NCBI RefSeq assembly: GCF_001536285.1
Contig: NZ_FAOZ01000037.1
Coordinates: forward strand, 31,039 to 95,038
DNA: 64,000 nt
Reading direction: 5' to 3'
Source: Parafrankia irregularis
GTDB lineage: Bacteria > Actinomycetota > Actinomycetes > Frankiales > Frankiaceae
Shown here: positions 43,677 through 52,293 of the stretch, in pieces
Numbering within the stretch: position 1 is the first letter of the stretch
How the letters are laid out: each line of letters begins with the position of its first letter
The notes under the pieces: model-generated
What the model was told of the DNA's origin: nothing
What the model saw: the letters and a program-made list of their open reading frames with translations, nothing else
Databases searched by the model: none
Program-made: the position numbers and the translations under genes

Positions 43677-45752
43677 TCAGCCGCCGCCGTCAGCCGACCA
43701 CGGGAGCGGGTACGGGCCCGCCTGGGTCGGGGCCTGGCCCGGCGCGGGCCGGGGAGTCGGTGCGGCGTCGAGCACCTCGCGCACCTTGGACAACAGCACC
43801 CGCTCCGAGAACGGCTTGGTGAGCAGGGCGAGCCCGGGAGCGAGCGTCCCGTTCTGGGCGAGTGCGGGATAGGCGTACCCGGACATGTAAAGCACCCGCA
43901 GGCCCGGGCGCCTGAGGCAGATCCGCTCCGCCACCTCCCTGCCCAGCACCTGCGGCATGACGACATCCGTCAGCAGCAGGTGGATGTCGACCGTCAGCTG
44001 CTGGGCCATCGTGATCGCCTCGGGCCCGCTGCGGGCCGTGATCACCCGATAGCCGTTGCGGGCGAGGATGCGCCGGGTGAGCTCGCGCATCGCGGACTCG
44101 TCCTCCACGACCATGATCGTCTCGCCGCCGAACAGCTCACCGGCCGCCGCGACCTCCTCGATCGCCGATACCGCGCCCTCGATCGCCGGCAGCATCGCGC
44201 TGACGGTGGTGCCGACGTCGACCGTCGAGATGATCTCCACGTGGCCACCCGCCTGGGTGATGATGCCGTAGACGGTCGCGAGGCCCAGTCCGGAGCCCTC
44301 ACCCTTCGCCTTGGTGGTGAAGAACGGCTCGAAGGCCCGCGTGACCACGTCCGGGCGCATGCCCGTGCCGCTGTCGCTCACCCTCAGATGCACGAAACGC
44401 CCGGGGCGCGAGCCCGGATGCGTGGCGGCCGCCTCCTCGTCGACCCGCACGTTCGCCGTGTCGATGGTGAGCGTGCCGCCACCGGGCATGGCGTCCCGGG
44501 CGTTGACCGCGAGGTTGACCAGAACCTGCTCGATCTGGCCGACGTCGGCCAGCACGGGCCACAGGTCGGGGTGTGCGGAGGTGTGCAGCTCCACATGCTC
44601 GCCGAGGGTGCGGTGCAGCAGCTGCTCCATGTCGTGCACGACCTCGTTGAGGTCGAGCGGCTTGGGCTGCACGACCTCGCGCCGGCCGAAGGCGAGAAGC
44701 TGATGGGTCAGCTGCGCCGCCCGGTCGGCGGCCCGTTGGATCTGTTCGATGTCCTGCCGGGCGGACTCCCAGCGGCCGCCCTGGATCTTCGCGGCGTCGG
44801 TGACGACCTCCCCCACGAAGGTCGTGTAGTTGATGATGACCGCGAGCAGGTTGTTGAAGTCGTGCGCCACCCCGCCCGCAAGCTGGCCCAGGCTCTCCAG
44901 CCGCTGCGACTGGTGAAGCTGCACCTCCAGCCGCTCCCGCTCGGCCTGGGCCCGTAGCCGCTCCCGCTCCGCCTGCGCTTCCAGCCGGTCGGTGACATCC
45001 CGGATCGCGGCGGAGACGAGCAGCCCGTCCTCGGTCTCCAGCGCGGACAGCGAGATCTCGGCCGGGAACTCCGTGCCGTCCCGGCGCCGCGCGGCGAGCT
45101 GCATGCCCGCACCCATCGGGCGTGGCCGCGGATCGCTGAAATAACGCTCGCGGTGGCGTGGGTGCAGGTGCCGAGCCGACTCCGGCACGAGGATCTCGAC
45201 CGACTGGCCGACCAACTCGTCGCGGCCGTACCCGAACAGCCGCTCGGCCTGCGCGTTCACCAACGCGATGCGGCCATCCGGACGCACGCCGACGATCGCG
45301 TCCGGCGCCGCCTCCAGCAGGCCCCGGAACATCGCCTCGGCACGCTTACGGCTTGTCACATCACGGATCGCCGCCGTGACGAACGTGCCGTCGGCGGTCC
45401 GCACGGCCGAGAGCGAGATCTCGGCCGGGAACTGGGTCCCGTCCCGGCGAAGGGCCGCGAGCTCCATACCCGCACCCATCGGCCGTGGCCGCGGATCCGC
45501 CAGATAGGCGCCCCGCCGAGCCGGATGGGCCGCGCGGAACACCTCGGGAACGAGGATCTCCACCGGCTGACCGACCAGCTCCTCGCGGCTGTACCCGAAC
45601 AGCCACTCGGCCTGGGCGTTCACCAGGACGATGCGGCCATCCGGGCGAACACCGACGATCGCGTCCGGCGCGGCATCCAGCAGACTGCCAGGCGGGACGT
45701 CGGCATATCCCGCCAACGACAACTCCCAGACTGTGAACGATGTGTCACGCAA
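43677..45752 (-). CDS. PAS-PAS hybrid histidine kinase
   Basis: 691 residues, soluble. Two PAS domains (about 25-140 and 145-262) are about 70% identical and share runs such as AAPDAIVGVRPDGRI and DPRPRPMGAGM, so they arose by recent tandem duplication. A coiled coil leads to the HisKA His in LAGGVAHDFNNLLAVI; the HATPase has NLAVNARDAMPGGG, DSGTGM and GEGSGLGLATVYG. A C-terminal receiver carries ED, the Asp in LLTDVVMP and Lys in LLTKPFSE. This is the FixL-like/hybrid class. The start at TTG 45752 has no obvious ribosome site. The gene is divergent from the receiver-cyclase protein, a likely phosphorelay partner. Confidence 0.92.
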   Translation of the reverse strand: MRDTSFTVWELSLAGYADVPPGSLLDAAPDAIVGVRPDGRIVLVNAQAEWLFGYSREELVGQPVEILVPEVFRAAHPARRGAYLADPRPRPMGAGMELAALRRDGTQFPAEISLSAVRTADGTFVTAAIRDVTSRKRAEAMFRGLLEAAPDAIVGVRPDGRIALVNAQAERLFGYGRDELVGQSVEILVPESARHLHPRHRERYFSDPRPRPMGAGMQLAARRRDGTEFPAEISLSALETEDGLLVSAAIRDVTDRLEAQAERERLRAQAERERLEVQLHQSQRLESLGQLAGGVAHDFNNLLAVIINYTTFVGEVVTDAAKIQGGRWESARQDIEQIQRAADRAAQLTHQLLAFGRREVVQPKPLDLNEVVHDMEQLLHRTLGEHVELHTSAHPDLWPVLADVGQIEQVLVNLAVNARDAMPGGGTLTIDTANVRVDEEAAATHPGSRPGRFVHLRVSDSGTGMRPDVVTRAFEPFFTTKAKGEGSGLGLATVYGIITQAGGHVEIISTVDVGTTVSAMLPAIEGAVSAIEEVAAAGELFGGETIMVVEDESAMRELTRRILARNGYRVITARSGPEAITMAQQLTVDIHLLLTDVVMPQVLGREVAERICLRRPGLRVLYMSGYAYPALAQNGTLAPGLALLTKPFSERVLLSKVREVLDAAPTPRPAPGQAPTQAGPYPLPWSADGGG

Positions 45753-46030
45753 TGACGCATGTTAGCCCGCGCCGCTTACCAGGATCGACCTCGTACGGAT
45801 TGAAACGGAATCCTTATAAGGAACATACGATCTAGCCCGCCAGGTGCCGGACGCGGCGCGGCCACGGCCAGCGGCGACCACGACCTGCGACCGGCCACCC
45901 GGGACGAGCGGAGAGCGGTAGGACGAGCGGGGAGCGGTAAACAGCGTGCAGCGAGCGGTGAGGCCAGTCCGCCCCACGAAGGTGGTGCCAGCACCCCCGC
46001 CGGGGTGACCCCAGCCTGCTGGCGCCGACG

Positions 46031-47851
46031 GTGCCGAATCGGCTGAATATTGCCATGGCGCGCAACCGCAGGGCGGGCGACAGTACAACCAGCCACACCA
46101 CGAACGACCACACCACGGGGAACGACCACACCGGGCGCGACCACACCACCGGGCGCGACCACCCGGCCCGCGGCGACGGCCCGGGCGCCGGCGACCGGAC
46201 GGCGACAGCGGCGACAGCGGCGACAGCAGCAGCCGGCGCCACCACGCCAACGGACATCACCACAGCGAACGGCGACACGAAAAACATCGACACAGTCCGG
46301 ACGACGCGTATCACCGTACTGCTCGCGGACGACAACCTCATCGTCCGCGAGGGTGTCCGGGCGCTACTTTCCCAGGTCGCGGACATCTCGGTCATCGGAG
46401 TCGCCGCCGATCACGACGAACTCGTGCGGGCCGCCGGCCGGCTGCGTCCCGAGGTGGTCGTGACCGACATCCGCATGCCGCCGGACTTCACCGACGAAGG
46501 GGTACGCGCAGCCCAGCTCATCCGTGCGGCGAACCCGGCTACGGGCATCGTGCTCCTCTCCCAGTACGACGAGCCCGACTACGCGATCGCGCTGCTTCGG
46601 GACGGTGCGTCCGGCTATGCCTACCTCCTGAAGGAACGGGTCGCCGACCCCGATCTGCTGGCCCGGGCCATCCGCGAGGTGGCCACCGGTGGCTCCCTGC
46701 TGGACCCCGACATCGTCGCGGCCGTCATGACACCGGTTCGCGAGTCCGGGACGCTCAGCCCCGAGCAGGAGGAGCTGCTGCGCGACGTCGCCCACGGGCG
46801 GCCCGTCGCCGCGATCGCGGCGCGTCACGGCGACACCCCCGCCGCGGTCAACGCGGCGATCGACACCCTGCTGCTCCGGCTCGCCCAGGGCGCGAGCGCG
46901 GGGCAGGCCGGGGCACTGCGCCGACTGCGCATGCTGCACGAGGCGCTGATGAAACGAGAGGAGCAGGACGCCGAGCTCGCGCGGCTGCTGCCCAGTGGCC
47001 TGGCGGCGAAACTGCGCGACGACGCGACGGCCGCCAGTCGCGCGGAACGCCTCGACGTCACCGTCCTGATGTCGGACATCCGCGGCTACTCGGGCATCGC
47101 GCAGCGCACGGACCCGATGGTGCTCGCCCACCAGCTCGACGAGCATCGACGTGAGATGAACGCGGCGATCCTCGAGCAGGGCGGCAGCGTCCTGCAGTAC
47201 GCCGGTGACGCGGTCGTCGCCGTCTTCGGCGCGCCGAATCCGACCAGCGACCACCGGGAGCGGGCGGTGCACGCCGCCCAGGCCATGCACCGCCGCCAGG
47301 ACGCCCTGAACGAACAGTGGGCCAGGCGCGGCAGCTTGGAGCCTTTCGGGCTGGGCGTCGGCGTCTCCACGGGTGAGGTCGCCGCGGCGCTGCTGGGCTG
47401 TGACGCCCGCCGGGAGTACACCCTGGTCGGCGACACGATGAACCTTGCCGCCCGGCTGCAGACCATGGCCGAGGCGGGCGCGACGATCCTCAGCGCGGCG
47501 ACGGCGGCGGTGCTTCCGGCCGACCTCGTCGTCCCGCTGGACCCGCGCCCGGTGAAGGGCCGGGTCGGCGACGTGTTCGCGTTTAGGGTGCACCCCGCAT
47601 GGCCCACCCCGCCTGCCGGCGTGGCCTCGGCCACGGCTTCCGTGTCGGCGCCCGTGCCCGTACCCGTGGCCGTGCCGGTGTCAGCGCCGGTATCGGTGCC
47701 CGTGTCTGTGCCGATATCGGTGCCGGTGTCAGTCCCCACGCAGGCGCCCGCGATCGGGGCGCGGCGGGACGCGACGGGACCCGGGGCATCCCGGGCCGCA
47801 TCCGGCAAGGCTCCGCGCCGGCGTCGGAGGCTCCTGCGGCCCGCGGCCTGA
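46031..47851 (+). CDS. Response regulator with LuxR-like HTH fused to a class III adenylate/guanylate cyclase
   Basis: 606 residues. Residues 1-90 are His/Asp/Thr-rich and partly from tandem repeats. The receiver, about 92-215, has LLADDNLIVREG, phosphoacceptor Asp in VVTDIRMPP and Lys in YLLKERV. At about 240-290, TLSPEQEELLRDVAHGRPVAAIAARHGDTPAAVNAAIDTLL follows the LuxR/NarL HTH plan but is decayed. The cyclase domain at 344-520 has both metal aspartates (LMSDIRGYS, YAGDAVVAVFG) and the Asn/Arg pair in DTMNLAARLQ. The usual adenine-selecting Lys is Gln (LQYAGD). The C-terminus is a Val-Pro repeat. Phosphorylation should switch cyclic nucleotide synthesis. GTG 46031 is uncertain; ATG 46055 is an alternative. 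Confidence 0.88.
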   Translation: MPNRLNIAMARNRRAGDSTTSHTTNDHTTGNDHTGRDHTTGRDHPARGDGPGAGDRTATAATAATAAAGATTPTDITTANGDTKNIDTVRTTRITVLLADDNLIVREGVRALLSQVADISVIGVAADHDELVRAAGRLRPEVVVTDIRMPPDFTDEGVRAAQLIRAANPATGIVLLSQYDEPDYAIALLRDGASGYAYLLKERVADPDLLARAIREVATGGSLLDPDIVAAVMTPVRESGTLSPEQEELLRDVAHGRPVAAIAARHGDTPAAVNAAIDTLLLRLAQGASAGQAGALRRLRMLHEALMKREEQDAELARLLPSGLAAKLRDDATAASRAERLDVTVLMSDIRGYSGIAQRTDPMVLAHQLDEHRREMNAAILEQGGSVLQYAGDAVVAVFGAPNPTSDHRERAVHAAQAMHRRQDALNEQWARRGSLEPFGLGVGVSTGEVAAALLGCDARREYTLVGDTMNLAARLQTMAEAGATILSAATAAVLPADLVVPLDPRPVKGRVGDVFAFRVHPAWPTPPAGVASATASVSAPVPVPVAVPVSAPVSVPVSVPISVPVSVPTQAPAIGARRDATGPGASRAASGKAPRRRRRLLRPAA

Positions 47852-47919
47852 GGGGAGGCCCGGTTCGGCACCCGCCCGGTCCCGCCTGGTGCCCGTTCGA
47901 TCCCTTGGGTCCTGTTTGA

Positions 47920-47958
47920 CCGACCCCCTGACCAGGGCCGTCGAGTGGCCGGGGTCGG
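47920..47958 (+). terminator. Hairpin between the cyclase and SDR genes
   Basis: CCGACCCC (47920-47927) pairs with GGGGTCGG (47951-47958), with GGCC-type pairing inside the loop. It lies 70 bases after the cyclase stop and before the SDR gene. A plausible terminator. Confidence 0.4.
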
Positions 47959-48098
47959 GCTCCGAGAGAGGATGAAGCCGACCGAGGCGCCGACCGAGAC
48001 GAGCCGCTGGTGGCCTGGCCCGGCCTCGGCCCGACCGCCGGGCCCCCGCCGGACAGGACGGCCGGACCAGGAGCAGGAGCAGGAGCAGGAGGAACACG

Positions 48099-48914
48099 AT
48101 GACGCTGTCGGAGCGGTCAGGGCCCAGGGCAGGCCGCGGCGTGGCTGTCGTGACCGGCGGGAGCAGAGGGATCGGGGCGGCGTCCGCCCGGCTGCTCGCA
48201 AGATCCGGGTGGACGGTCTGCCTCACCTATCGCAAGGAAAAGGACGCCGCAGCGGAGGTCGTCCGGGCCTGTGACGCCGCGACGCGCGCGTTCCACGCCG
48301 AGCACGGCCTGCCCGGGACGCCGACCGGAGCGATCGCCGTCGCCGCGGACGTCGAGGACCCGGCGAGCATCCCCGCGGTGTTCACCGCCGCGGACAGTCT
48401 CGGCCAGCTCACCGTCCTGGTGAACAACGCCGGGGTCACCGACCGCGCCGCCCGGGTGGACGAGATGACGGTCGACCGGTTGACCCGCATGTTCACCATC
48501 AACACGATCTCGGTGATCGTGTGCGCCGGCGAGGCCGTGCGCCGGATGTCGACCCGGCACGGCGGGCCGGGCGGGTCGATCGTCAACATCTCCTCGGCGG
48601 CGTCCCGGCTGGGCAGCCCAGGGGTGTACGTCGACTACGCCGCCAGCAAGGGCGCGGTCGACACGTTCACGATCGGTCTGGCCCGGGAGGTCGCGGGCGA
48701 GAAGGTGCGGGTGAACGCGGTCCGGCCAGGGATCATTCTCACCGACATCCACGCGACCACCGGGGACCCTGACCGACCGGCGCAGGCGGCGAGCAGCATC
48801 CCGGCCGGCCGGCCCGGCACCGCCGACGAGGTCGCCGACGCCGTCGCATGGCTGTGCTCGGACGGTGCCTCCTACACCACCGGCGCGATCGTGGACGTCT
48901 CCGGCGGACGCTGA
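48099..48914 (+). CDS. SDR-family oxidoreductase
   Basis: 271 residues. Classical SDR: cofactor turn VVTGGSRGIGAASA, NNAG at LVNNAGVTD, catalytic Ser in NISSAASRLG, YxxxK as YAASKGA, and PGIILTDIH. The C-terminal CSDGASYTTGAIVDVSGGR is normal. NADP preference is suggested by TYRKEK after beta-2. AGGAGGAA precedes ATG 48099, within a short GAGCAG hexamer tandem repeat (48066-48091). Substrate unknown; it resembles sugar or 3-oxoacyl reductases. Confidence 0.93.
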   Translation: MTLSERSGPRAGRGVAVVTGGSRGIGAASARLLARSGWTVCLTYRKEKDAAAEVVRACDAATRAFHAEHGLPGTPTGAIAVAADVEDPASIPAVFTAADSLGQLTVLVNNAGVTDRAARVDEMTVDRLTRMFTINTISVIVCAGEAVRRMSTRHGGPGGSIVNISSAASRLGSPGVYVDYAASKGAVDTFTIGLAREVAGEKVRVNAVRPGIILTDIHATTGDPDRPAQAASSIPAGRPGTADEVADAVAWLCSDGASYTTGAIVDVSGGR

Positions 48915-49001
48915 GCCGTCTGCCGGAGAGCTCGCCCGGCCTCCGGACGGGAACCGGTGGCGGGCCGGCTCAGCCCACCAGCCCGCCAGCACCAGCCCCC
49001 G

Positions 49002-49421
49002 TCAACGCCCGGAGGGCGGCCGGAACATCACGAGCGCGGTCGGGTTACGCCGGGCGTAGCGCATCGCGGCACGTTCACACGAGCCGCTGACCCACTCCAG
49101 GGTCCACTCGACGTTGACGAGGCTGACGACGTCCGCGACCCGCTGCTGGAACTCGTCGTCGACCTCCTGCTCGGCGTTGCGGGAGGCGTACGCGACGCCT
49201 TCCATCCCGAACGCCCCGTACATGCCCGTGGACCAGCGGGCCCACCGCGACCACCGGTCACGCACGGCCACGACGACCAGCCGGGAACCCATCCGTGCCG
49301 CGAGCTCCGCCGCCAGCAGGACATCGGCGAGATCTCCGGCGTCTCCGGCGCGAAGGCCCACGATCACATGACTGCCCGACGTCGTCCGCGTGGCGAGTCG
49401 ACGTCCTTCCGCCTGCTCCAC
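49002..49421 (-). CDS. Universal stress protein-like (Usp fold) small protein
   Basis: 139 residues from GTG 49421, with GGAGGAGG just upstream. HVIVGLRAGDAGDLADVLLAAELAARMGSRLVVVAV matches the first beta-alpha-beta of UspA folds. The usual C-terminal ATP-binding GxxGx9GS loop is absent: the end is RYARRNPTALVMFRPPSGR. So it is a divergent, probably non-ATP-binding member. It is divergent from the SDR gene at 49799. Confidence 0.65.
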   Translation of the reverse strand: MEQAEGRRLATRTTSGSHVIVGLRAGDAGDLADVLLAAELAARMGSRLVVVAVRDRWSRWARWSTGMYGAFGMEGVAYASRNAEQEVDDEFQQRVADVVSLVNVEWTLEWVSGSCERAAMRYARRNPTALVMFRPPSGR

Positions 49422-49487
49422 GGCTCCTCCTCCACCGACGCCTACTCGGCCGCCAACTCGACCAAGAATGATGGCCAGATTGTGATG

Positions 49488-49499
49488 TGTGACGTCACA
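49488..49499. promoter_or_regulatory. TGTGACGTCACA palindrome in a divergent promoter region
   Basis: A perfect 12-bp palindrome, and with TGTGA at 49481-49485 a second possible left half (TGTGA-N9-TCACA). It lies in the 377-base gap, 67 bases upstream of the Usp-like GTG and 300 bases before the SDR ATG. The half-sites resemble those of CRP/FNR-type regulators, though the spacing is not standard. No other gene is in the gap. Confidence 0.5.
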
Positions 49500-49798
49500 A
49501 AGGGGAAGTGGCAAGCAGGATCCTTTTTCCTCCGACCGCCCCCTGGGGTGCGCGACACCGCTGTTCGGCGTAGCCGGCTGGCCGCTTGGTCCACTCGCAC
49601 CATGAGGCCGGTTTCCGTCCCGGGATTCTGCCCGCCCCGGCGGCCTGTACTCGGATCGGTCGCGGGTGGTACACGAATCAGTCGCGCGTGGGCGGCGCGG
49701 ACGCCGAGAATCGGTGGCTCCACGGAGTGGCCCAGCCACCCGACGAAGTGCCGTTCACGCTGCGGGCCAGCTCCGAACACCGGAAGCGAGGAACTGAC

Positions 49799-50560
49799 AT
49801 GTCAGTGCTGGACAGATTCCGTCTTGACGGCAAGGTCGCCGTGCTCACCGGTGCTTCCTCGGGCCTCGGGGTCGGATTCGCCCGTGGCCTCGCCGAGGCC
49901 GGTGCCGACCTCGCCCTCGGCGCGCGGCGCACGGACCGACTGGCAGCCACCGCGGCGCTGGTGGAGAAGGAAGGTCGCCGGGCCGTCTGCGTCGGTACGG
50001 ACGTCGCCGACCCCGCCGCCTGTCAACGTCTCGTGGACGAGGCGATGACCACCTTTGGGCGGGTTGACATCCTGGTCAACAACGCAGGTCTGGGTTGGGC
50101 GGCCCCGGCGACGCGGGAGACTCCGGAGCAGTTCCGTTCCGTCATCGACGTCAACCTCAACGGCTGCTACTGGATGGCTCAGGCCGCCGGCCGGGTCATG
50201 CAGCCCGGCAGCAGCATCGTGAACATCTCCAGCGTGCTCGGCCTCAAGAGCGGCGGGCTCCCCCAGGCCGCCTACTCGGCCAGCAAGGCCGGCCTGATCG
50301 GCCTGACCCGCGACCTGGCCCAGCAGTGGACCGCGCGGCGTGGGATCCGGGTCAACGCCCTGGCGCCCGGCTTCTTCAGGACGGAGATGACCGACCTCTA
50401 CCAGCCCGGATATGTGGAGGAGCGGGAGTCACGCATCCTCGCGGGGCGGTTCGGCGAGGTCGAGGAGCTGACCGCCGCGCTGGTCTTCCTCGCCTCCGAC
50501 GCCGGCAGCTACGTCACCGGCCAGACGCTCGTCGTCGACGGCGGAATCACCGTCATCTGA
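49799..50560 (+). CDS. SDR-family oxidoreductase
   Basis: 253 residues. VLTGASSGLGVGFARGLAEAG, LGARRTDRL (NADP-type Arg), LVNNAGLGWAAP, catalytic Ser in NISSVLG, YSASKAG, and C-terminal SYVTGQTLVVDGGITVI. Length and all SDR catalytic residues are normal. GAGGAA precedes ATG 49799. Physiological substrate unknown; it resembles glucose/3-oxoacyl-ACP reductase-type SDRs. Confidence 0.95.
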   Translation: MSVLDRFRLDGKVAVLTGASSGLGVGFARGLAEAGADLALGARRTDRLAATAALVEKEGRRAVCVGTDVADPAACQRLVDEAMTTFGRVDILVNNAGLGWAAPATRETPEQFRSVIDVNLNGCYWMAQAAGRVMQPGSSIVNISSVLGLKSGGLPQAAYSASKAGLIGLTRDLAQQWTARRGIRVNALAPGFFRTEMTDLYQPGYVEERESRILAGRFGEVEELTAALVFLASDAGSYVTGQTLVVDGGITVI

Positions 50561-50838
50561 CCGGCGAGCGACCGGCGAGCGCGGCCACCGCTCCCGAGCA
50601 GGACCGAGCAGGATCTGAGGATCTTGCTCGCCCCAGACCCAGACCCCAGACCACCGAGCCTGCAGCAGAATCCTGAGACGCGGCGGATCCGGGCCGCCGG
50701 TCGGGGCTTGACGGAGCCACGCCGACGGAACGCGAACCCCACCCCCGCACGGCCACCAGTCGAGGATCCCGCACCGACACGCAGCACTGACAGTTCACCT
50801 CAAGAGGGGCAAAAGGGGCGCAGGCTCGCCTGGCGACC

Positions 50839-50892
50839 CGCAAGAAGTGAGGATTTCGGTCGTTGACACGACCAAAATCATTCACTCTTGCG
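50839..50892. repeat. Palindromic repeat A, copy 2
   Basis: CGCAAGAAGTGAGGATTTCG pairs with CCAAAATCATTCACTCTTGCG; the centre GGTCGTTGACACGACC pairs too. It lies in the 431-base gap (50561-50991), where no gene was found. The preceding GCCTGGCGACCC also occurs before the copy at 63657 (at about 63580), so the repeat unit may be longer. A degenerate half-arm lies near 50657-50685. Confidence 0.88.
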
Positions 50893-50991
50893 ACTCGCCA
50901 AGCCGGGCCATCGGCCGATCTTCGAGCTGCTTCGCTGCCTCGCTGCCTCGAGCCGGGCAGCCGGGCAGCCGGCTCTGGCCACCCGGATGGG

Positions 50992-51873
50992 TCAGGTCTG
51001 CAGCGGCCCCAGCTCGCGGACGAAGCCGTCGAGGAACTCCGGCCAGCCGGCCGGCCCGATCGCCGGGTAGATGACGAACTTGCTCACCCCGGCCGCCACA
51101 TACCTCGCGATGAGATCCCGCGCCGCGGCCCAGCCCAGCGGCACGAGCTCGGCCGGGTCGCTGTCGGGCCGCCGAGCCCGCAGCGCCTCCACGGTCGACG
51201 CCGACAGCTCGCCGAACGCGACGCGCAGGCTGAGCCCGAAGTGCTCGGGGTCGATCTCCCGGCCCGCCGCCGCGGCCGCGGCGTTGATCGCCGAGATACC
51301 GGCGGCGGCCTCCGCCGGATCGATCAGGCTGGCCAGCCATCCGTCGCCGAGGCGGCCGATGCGACGCAGGGCCGCCGGTGCCGCACCGCCGAGCCAGATG
51401 TCGAGTGGGCGGGGCGGGCGGTCACCGATACCGAGATCGGTGACGTCGAAGAACTCACCGTGGAAGGTCACGGACTCCTCGACCAGCAGCCGCCGCACCA
51501 GCAGCAGCGCCTCGTCGAACACCGCCCCCCGCCGCCCGGCGGGCACCGGGAACGCGGACCTGTCGGCGGCCCGGGCGGGGCCGAGCCCCAGCACGGGCAG
51601 AACCCGCCGCGGAGCCAGCGCTGCCATCGTGGCGAGCTGCTTGGCGAGCAGCACGGGATTGCGCCCGGGAAGCACCGCGACGCTGGTTCCCACCTTGAGA
51701 GTGCTGGTGCGTCCCAGCGCGTAGGCCATGCCCGCGAGCGGGTCGACAGCGACGGTGGAGAGCTGCTCGGACAGCCAGAGCGAGTCCAGGCCGAGCTTCT
51801 CCATCGCATCGACACGCTCGGCGAACTCCCCGCCGGACACCGAGGCGAAGCCGATCCCGATACGGATCTTCAT
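50992..51873 (-). CDS. LLM-class F420-dependent oxidoreductase
   Basis: 293 residues. Luciferase-like TIM barrel: IRIGIGFASVSGGEFAERV, MEKLGLDSLWLSEQLST, LGRTSTLKVGTSVAVLPGRNPVLLAKQLATM, and FDVTDLGIGDRPPRPLDIWLGGAAPAALRRIGRLGDGWL. This is the F420-linked branch common in mycobacteria and other actinomycetes. Substrate not predictable. Monocistronic. Confidence 0.93.
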   Translation of the reverse strand: MKIRIGIGFASVSGGEFAERVDAMEKLGLDSLWLSEQLSTVAVDPLAGMAYALGRTSTLKVGTSVAVLPGRNPVLLAKQLATMAALAPRRVLPVLGLGPARAADRSAFPVPAGRRGAVFDEALLLVRRLLVEESVTFHGEFFDVTDLGIGDRPPRPLDIWLGGAAPAALRRIGRLGDGWLASLIDPAEAAAGISAINAAAAAAGREIDPEHFGLSLRVAFGELSASTVEALRARRPDSDPAELVPLGWAAARDLIARYVAAGVSKFVIYPAIGPAGWPEFLDGFVRELGPLQT

Positions 51874-52116
51874 ACAAGCACCTTATGGCGGACCCCGCGC
51901 ACAGGACGGCCAGCCGGCCCACGGGCAGCCACGGCGAACGGGTCAAAGTGAACGAGTCAACGTGAACCGGGTCAAGGCGAGCCGGGCAGACGAGCGGGGC
52001 AGGACGGCCGAGCCGGACAGGACGGACGGGTGGCCGACCACTCCCCGCGAGGACTGGCCCCGCTTGGGCAAATCGGGGCATTGACCCCACCGAGGCGGCC
52101 CGGGACCGTTCCATGA

Positions 52117-52293
52117 ATGGGCGACGTCGGCAAGCCAGAACGCATCGTCGAGGACGAACCGATCGGATTTCCAGACGAGGAGCCGCTGACGGCTCCCGTG
52201 CACGTCCCGGCCCGGCCCGAACCCGCCGAACCAGCTCAGCCAGCCGAACCCGTCGAACCCGTCGAGCCCGCGGTCGAGCCGGCGCCCGCGTGA
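52117..52293 (+). CDS. 58-residue acidic Pro/Glu-rich protein
   Basis: ATG 52117 to TGA 52291-52293. The protein starts MGDVGKPERIVEDEPIGFPD and continues with a low-complexity tail of Pro-Ala-Glu and Pro-Val-Glu repeats. The stop overlaps the GTG of the following gene (GTGA), which supports translation. No domain recognised. It may be a disordered partner of the next product, or a leader coupling its translation. Confidence 0.55.
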   Translation: MGDVGKPERIVEDEPIGFPDEEPLTAPVHVPARPEPAEPAQPAEPVEPVEPAVEPAPA

